Below, piece after piece: positions 58,166 to 64,000 of a stretch of 64,000 bases of DNA. The position numbers were made by a program, and so were the translations under genes. This stretch comes from Climacium dendroides (Eukaryota; Streptophyta; Bryopsida; Hypnales; Climaciaceae): assembly GCA_950106755.1 (NCBI GenBank), contig OX467090.1:14631489-14695488 (forward strand). Direction: 5' to 3'. Under the pieces are notes generated by a model. It ran no database searches, was not told where the DNA came from, and saw nothing but the letters and a program-made list of their open reading frames with translations. How positions within the stretch are numbered: the first letter of the stretch is position 1; each line of letters starts with the position of its first letter.

Positions 58166-59314
58166 CCCCTCAACATCATAGCGGACATTTTTTGAATGGT
58201 CAAAGTTCATAGATTTTTCCAAGATGTTGTTCATCAATTATTATAATTTATAAATCCGGACAGTGGATTCTCTTGAAATTTGAACCTCATGTTCATCAAG
58301 TAGTTAGCTTGTGGATTCAATGGCAAAGTCCTCAATGAATCACAAATACATCACCACACAAATACATCACCACACAAATACATCACCACACAAATACATC
58401 ATTCCGTTTTTCCCTGCATAATGCTGAGAAGCTCCTTAATTCTAGCATTTTGGTTGTGACGTTTAGGAGTTAACTATGAGCAATTGAGATCTTATTAATT
58501 TTCATTTACATATCCCACATGGATTGTTTTACTTCCTACCACTCCTCTTATATATTAAAAGATTGTCTTCTTAAATTAAGCCTAAAATTGTGAGTGGCCT
58601 ATGAATTTCTACCAACAATACCTTGTAGTTGATAGCAGACTAACAGCTATTCTTTGTAAATCCTTGAGTGTCCACAATTGGGTTCATGGAAACTTGACTC
58701 AGTCAATATGCTTTTGGGGAAAATGGAACCACAGCTTGGAAACACTAATCGACACAGATTCACTATTGAAATAGCTAAAGGACTTTGGGGCGCTTGGGAG
58801 GAAACAATTTCAAGCACTTTTCACCTATGTGATGCAGAGATCATAGGAGAGTTGACTTCAACGAAAAGGAGGATTTCAGTAAGGGGTGGGACCTCAAAAT
58901 GGCCTAGTCCAATGTTGAAATGATTGGAAACTCTGAAATTTTGCCTACCGATGCGCCTTTCAAGTATCCCACTTGCCTCAATTTCTAGAAATTTTTGAAC
59001 AAGTCCACAACACTATTTCCAAGGCGAGAATTGGAGAGCCCTACTACAAGTGAGGGTCATTTTGGTAGCCACATTTTGCTCTTGTTCACAAAAAAACAAA
59101 AAATTAACTTTTGACCCGGTTTTCTTGATCTTTTATAGCTATGTACATCCAATTGTTCCACAATCCCTCCACAATTGTCCTACTCCTCCGCATCATATTT
59201 GTACCCTCCATTCATTAGTACCATTTTTGGCCAAGATTATTTCAAATGTTAACCGTGCTTTCCAAAAAAATGATTTCTAGCACCCCCAAATTTAGCACCT
59301 AGGGCGCTCAAGGG
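58166..59314 (+). mobile_element. Candidate TTAA-flanked element, 1149 bp
   Basis: TTAA lies at 58162-58165 and 59315-59318, with ends CCCCTCAACATCATAGC and (complement) CCCTTGAGCGCCCTAGG. The terminal match is weak, but the right subterminal GCTAAATTTGGGGGTG resembles family C (ATCAAATTTGGGTGT). It contains an unrecognised 81-codon frame (58678-58923), possibly captured sequence. Confidence 0.45.
58340..58403 (+). repeat. 16-bp minisatellite, four units
   Basis: Unit ACACAAATACATCACC, with the first and last units slightly diverged. Confidence 0.9.
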
Positions 59315-59318
59315 TTAA

Positions 59319-59939
59319 TTGCCCATCAGGAATTCGATTAACTAATAGTGCTCCTTACAACCTAGAAGCTATATGTCCTATTGATTGAGGTGCTATGTAA
59401 CATTTTTTGGAATTCACGTAACTTTGTGAACAGTGTCCTCATCAACTTGACCACTATATTTTTTCCTTGCCAGCTCATTATCCACCTATGGTAGAACCAC
59501 CCGTAGCCAACAGATTAAGCAATTGTGGACGCAATGTGGAGTACAGTAACGAAAGAAATATTTCTACAAGTGCAGAGATAGAAATGAGGTGGATTGCCAA
59601 AATTTGGTAATTTTATTGCTTGAACTGAAACTTCTGTGAATTTTGGAAGGCAAAAGTTGGTCTGAACCCATGTCCACTGTGTAGACTATTTCAAAACCAC
59701 TCATTTAAGAGAGTACTTCTTGTTCACTTTGGCACTCCAAACCAAGCAGATGTGTCATGCAAAGAATGGGAGAATTGATGGGCAGAAATCAAGAGCTCAT
59801 GTTTGGAAAAGTGTGAACACACATGATTCTCTTTCTATCAGTGCCCCAAAGACTCCAGCTCAATGCCAACATACCATAAGCTTTTGGTACCCGGCTGTAC
59901 AATTAGGAACAACTTGACCCATACAACTGTCTGATACTA
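59319..59939. other. Spacer, no gene recognised
   Basis: Short frames only. No repeats were noticed. Confidence 0.45.
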
Positions 59940-60470
59940 TTCAATTTTGAGGCCTAAGGTGCACAGTCCCCAAACCAGCAAGTGCAAGTTGCAGATATTT
60001 GTACTGTAAGCTAGTATGGCCTTAAAGCAACCATTTACCAGCTGGGCCCCCTTTTTCAAAGGTTTCCACAAACAGAAATATTTTTGGATCATTTTTTCAG
60101 AGAAAGAAAAATGAATGCAGAATGTCACACAAGTGGTTTCATATTTTTTGAATCATTTTTGAATTACTTATGAATTTCCAAAAAAAATTGTTGTATGCAC
60201 CTATTTGTGACCCTAGGTCTTCCAAAATCCGACCACTTGCAATATCTAAAATGATTTCAGTAAATGAAGGCCAACAATTGACTCCTGTAATAAATAGTGT
60301 TTTTCTCTCACTTCTCTCAATGGCTTGAGAGGTACATTTAAGGACCACCTATTATCCATTGCAGACCTAAATATAGGGGTGATTTGAAGAAGCAGCTTGC
60401 TTTTACAGCAAACTACCTTATTTTGGCAATGGTACTACTCTACATATTGTACTGTACAATCAGGTCCAAT
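59940..60470 (-). repeat. Inverted single copy of the 45225-46020 repeat
   Basis: On the minus strand it carries the ATTTACTGAAATCATTTTAG, GGTCACAAATAGGTGCATAC and GGTAAATGGTTGCTTTAAGG landmarks once each, without the 265-bp tandem duplication. It probably shows the ancestral arrangement. Confidence 0.75.
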
Positions 60471-61624
60471 TCATTTACAAATTGTCTGTTTGAGCCGTGC
60501 ACATTTTCTTGCATAGCGTGGAAGAGATTTGGAATTTTTCATCTTACATTATTTACACTCAATTCCCATACAATCTTATTTAAGCCTACCAATTTTCAGC
60601 TAAAAAAAGCAAAATCCCATTTTGGGTGAATTTTTGAAGTCAATTTTCAGGGGTTTGCATAATATTTTATTGAAAAATATTGGTGATGAGTTTTTTTTAA
60701 TTCAATTGCATAAATATGTGGGGAATATCTATATGTACATCTTTCATATTAAAAAACACCCTATTAAGTAACAAAAATATAAGTTCCCAGTAAGAACTCA
60801 ATTAAGGCGTCGTATGACCAAACTTTGTGAAATAGATATCTCTATATTTTGAATTAGATCTTGCTAAAGTAATTGTACCATCATACTCAAAATGTACCAA
60901 ATTAGTTACCACATGAGTGAAAAATAGAAAAATTTAATTATAACAAAGCAATATCTATTCTTACAACATTTGGACATTGTTATCCTAACACTTAAATCTC
61001 TATTAGAAGAAATTGTAAAACTTTTTTGGAAAAACTTGCCTAGGATAAGATGTACATATGGATGCTCCCTACATATATCCACAATCAAACTTTAAAAATT
61101 TACCACCAATCGCTTGCAATAAAATATCTTGTAAAACCATGAAAATTAACTGTAAAAATTCACCAAAAATGGAGATTTGTTTTTTTGAAGTTGAACTTTT
61201 GTAGGCTTGAGTGCAATTGCATAAGGATGCAATGATAATTACCTCTTCCAAAATCTATCAATTATACTCTACATTGTAAAAGGAAATTTGAATGGCTCAA
61301 ATAGGCAATTCGTAAATAAACTGGACCCGACTGTACAGTATTAATGGATCAATGGATGAAATGTGGAGACAAGACGTGCTTTCAATTATGCTGGAAAGAA
61401 AGTAAGTCATGGTTTTCTGCCAAATTCCATTTCTGCAGGATTGTATGTGGAAGGAAGATATGGGATAGGGTGTGTGTTAAACCCAGCCCATGAAGTGGGC
61501 CCAACAGGTTGGATTTACCTTGGGGTAGATAGATGTCTGGTGCAGACATAACTTATACAGACTTGTGCTGACTGAAATTGTGAAAGTCTTCCTGATTTTA
61601 TGTTCAGATGCTTCACTTCTTTAG
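60471..61624. other. Spacer, no gene recognised
   Basis: AT-rich, no conserved frame. A 62-codon frame at 61363-61551 resembles nothing known to me. Confidence 0.45.
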
Positions 61625-61862
61625 CTACACTAAATAGTGAAATTAGGTTGCCCCACACTAAATTCTCGACATTCCACACTATATAAATATGTACAGTTAG
61701 TGTAGATGGATGCAATAATGTAGGAACCATGTGTGTTGCATGGGTCGGTGCACTGGTTCATGGTTCGGGAGTAGAGAATTGCTTGTGCCTCCATCTGGAC
61801 GAGTGGTGAGTCATGAGGTAACTTTCTTGAGTAAGGCAACCTAATTTCACTATTTAGTGTAG
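61625..61862. mobile_element. MITE with perfect 28-bp terminal inverted repeats
   Basis: Left arm 61625-61652 and right arm 61835-61862 are exact complements (outer bases CTACACTAAATAGTGAAATT). 238 bp, non-coding. No clear target duplication, so the superfamily is open. Perfect arms suggest recent activity. Confidence 0.8.
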
Positions 61863-62090
61863 TGCATACCATGTATCAATAGTAAGATACATTACTATCG
61901 TCATTGAATGATAGATTTGTTTGCTATGATAATTCTCAATAATTGAGTTGGCTGTCTTTGATGAAGTCTTCACGAGGCTAAAATGGGAATGGAACACCCA
62001 AAACCATCCCTATACCTAATCCTTGTTTTATAGAGTGCCCTTAAAGTGTTCTTAGAGTTTCATTAATGTGTTTTATACATGTTCAACTTT

Positions 62091-62168
62091 GATTTGCTGA
62101 TGCACTTGAAGGACACATACTGAATTCTTGATTTGTTGATGCACTTGAAGGGCACATACTAAATTCTG
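62091..62168 (+). repeat. Two-copy 39-bp tandem repeat
   Basis: Units at 62091 and 62130 share TTGATGCACTTGAAGG-type sequence with a few differences. Confidence 0.75.
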
Positions 62169-62634
62169 ATTTGCTAACAATTGAATTTTGTGCAATTCAG
62201 TTTTAGGTGCACCTATGGGACAGTTCCAATGGTTTAGAGACCCACCACTTTGAAAAATCATAAAAATTACGTATCACATCGAAGAAATCTAATTTTTTTT
62301 TAATATTCATAATTTTCTCTTGTTATACTATAAAAATATACCTCTATCTATGTTGAATTGCTTAAAGTAATGGTTTTGGATGTTTCTACTTTATTGTGGT
62401 GAACCGCCGAGATTTCAAAACCAAGACCATATGAGATTCCATTTTAGTCATGTTACCAGGAGTCTAAAATTGTTGGAAGATGAGCAATTGCTTGAATTTC
62501 CAAAAATAAAAAACAAGGATATAAACTATGATTTGTTCATAATAATTGCAAAATTATAGTCATTTTGTAGTCATTGTGGACAAGTCATTTATGTCCTTTC
62601 TTTTTTGTAATATAAAGTAGCAGGTTCTAAAAGT

Positions 62635-62757
62635 GCATAGATTTTAAAATTGTCCACCTCCTCAAATGTACACTATTTGTGTATGTTTTTTTTATAGCCT
62701 TCAACAATGTACAAATAATGTACATTTGAAGTAATGGGCAATTTTAGAGCCCTATGC
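62635..62757. mobile_element. 123-bp hairpin element
   Basis: Inverted arms begin GCATAGATTTTAAAATTG and (complement) GCATAGGGCTCTAAAATTG, and both contain TCAAATGTACA. Non-coding foldback; class unknown. Confidence 0.65.
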
Positions 62758-63233
62758 CATTTTAACTTCAAATTTTCATAACTAATTTCACAAAGCTCCA
62801 AAAAAAATATGAAACAACTTGAATTAGATGTGAATTTCACTTGTTTTTCAAAGAAATTTTGCTCAAAAATATTTCAATAAACTTCACCTCCCCAAATTTC
62901 GGTTTGAACTCGTAGGTGGCCAATTTATGTACCTCCTACCTTAGAAGCAAATGCAGAAGGCACCACCATGTAAAATGTTGGTCCATTCTACAGAATTTGC
63001 CGAAATGAGCACCACCATGAGCAAATGAAACAGTGGTCCACATGCATTGACATCTGCTAATTAAGTACATCATTCAGCAGTTTCAACACAGAAAATGAGC
63101 GAGAACCAAGTGAACACAAAGCCACTCCATTGCTTGCGTTTTTGTAAGTTAGTTTGCCAAATTGACGAGCTTAGTGTTGATTGGGGACTTGTTTTGTTGT
63201 AGTGACTGGAATTGATAGCCAAGCCTTCCAACT

Positions 63234-63527
63234 AAGGTAGGTGGCTCTTAAACCAACCCTTTAAGAGCTGATTGCATTTTTGGGACAGCTAAACATCTCA
63301 AAACAATTTTCAGTGAATTTCGGTAGGAAGAAAAAAGGAATAGGCATCTAATCCAAGTCGTTTCATATTTTTTGGACTTTTGTGGAATTAGTTACAAATT
63401 TTTGAAGTTGAAACACAGTGGTTTCTAAAACCAACCCCCTTCTGAAATGTATGCAGTTAGTATTTTTCAGAAGTAAAATGTACCAGATCGGTTTTAGAAC
63501 CAGGTCAGTTTAAGAGGCACCTACCTT
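63234..63527. mobile_element. Element with AAGGTAGGTG ends, related to the 1775 MITE by its termini
   Basis: Begins AAGGTAGGTGGCTCTTAAAC and ends with the near complement GTTTAAGAGGCACCTACCTT. 294 bp, similar in length to 1775-2064, but the interior differs. No clear target duplication. Confidence 0.6.
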
Positions 63528-63687
63528 AGTATTTCATGAATTCTATGAACACTAGCCTGGAAACAATGACCACACTCGTCTTACATTATATTTGTTCGGA
63601 CTCTCTATGTAACTTACATGCAGCTCCATCTAAGCTTACAGCCATGTCCCAAAATCCTAAAGTGCAAGCTTATGAACTGATTTTTAA

Positions 63688-64000
63688 CCCCTAAATGCTC
63701 AAGACTTGTTTTGAGCTTCTTGGAATTTGCTCTAAATTGAATAAAATGTCAATATTTTGATAAGTTGCATCAATTTTTTTGGATTGTAACCATACAAATT
63801 CAAACTAGACTTGTTAGAGATCTCATAGGAAAAGAAACTACAACAATATCACTTATAGAGTGAAAGATTATAATGTTTGATCATGAGGGTGTTGAAACTA
63901 TGAAAATCTTTCAACTCTCTTTTTGCATGCCAAATCTAAAAAGTTGGTGACCAAAAAAAATACAAGGTTGAAGAGCCTAACATGTATAACCCCAATCAAT
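63688..64000 (+). mobile_element. TTAA element, family C copy 2, cut by the window end
   Basis: Follows TTAA at 63684-63687 and begins CCCCTAAATGCTCAAGAC. It is aligned with 42683-43000 throughout (for example CAAATTCAAACTAGAC and GATTATAATGTTTGATCATG). About half of the expected 631 bp is inside the window. Confidence 0.8.

Noticed and set aside
58166..59314. Treating this as a firm TTAA element
   Set aside because: The terminal repeats match poorly, so it is listed only as a candidate with low confidence.

Overview
This window looks like nuclear DNA of a seed plant with a large, repeat-rich genome. It is AT-rich, gene-poor and full of decayed transposable elements. It carries class IV-type GH19 chitinases with hevein domains and a plant-type telomeric motif (TTTAGGG). 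A gymnosperm, probably a conifer, is my best guess, but that is inference.

Only two genes look intact. They are intronless paralogous chitinases in the same orientation, 25 kb apart. Chitinase 1 (24654-26042) has four hevein modules and proline-rich linkers before the catalytic domain. Chitinase 2 (49986-50930) has two hevein modules. Each sits at the start of a segmental duplicate: copy A about 23851-41020, copy B about 49134-55780. Copy A was later opened by a Copia LTR retrotransposon (28339-33753, TSD AATTG) and by a roughly 6 kb insertion containing a decayed pogo/Tigger-like DNA transposon (36990-40682). Copy B was opened by a 274-bp MITE. Just beyond copy B lies a 3'-truncated p24/GOLD-domain gene on the minus strand (about 55855-56993).

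Other regions. 1-5530: spacer, a MITE, and two TTAA-flanked elements, one of them inside an inverted copy of sequence that also lies downstream of chitinase 1. 5530-16200: decayed repeats, including a 2.2-kb LTR-like repeat (8371-10527) and an LTR-like promoter segment near 15300. 16295-18394: a nest of four elements between polypyrimidine tracts. 18863-21229: a second LTR-like repeat with a 178-bp tandem array. 21230-23850: spacer plus a MITE. 41020-49130: TTAA elements, a nested pair of elements and a 265-bp tandem duplication. 55780-64000: the p24 remnant, foldback elements, MITEs and the start of another TTAA element.

The most interesting system is a set of non-autonomous elements of 145 to about 980 bp, with ends CCCCTNA..., inserted at TTAA. 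Two insertions have an empty-site counterpart in this same window, showing directly that the target is TTAA and is duplicated. TTAA is the piggyBac hallmark, which I would not expect in a seed plant. No transposase for the family is visible here.
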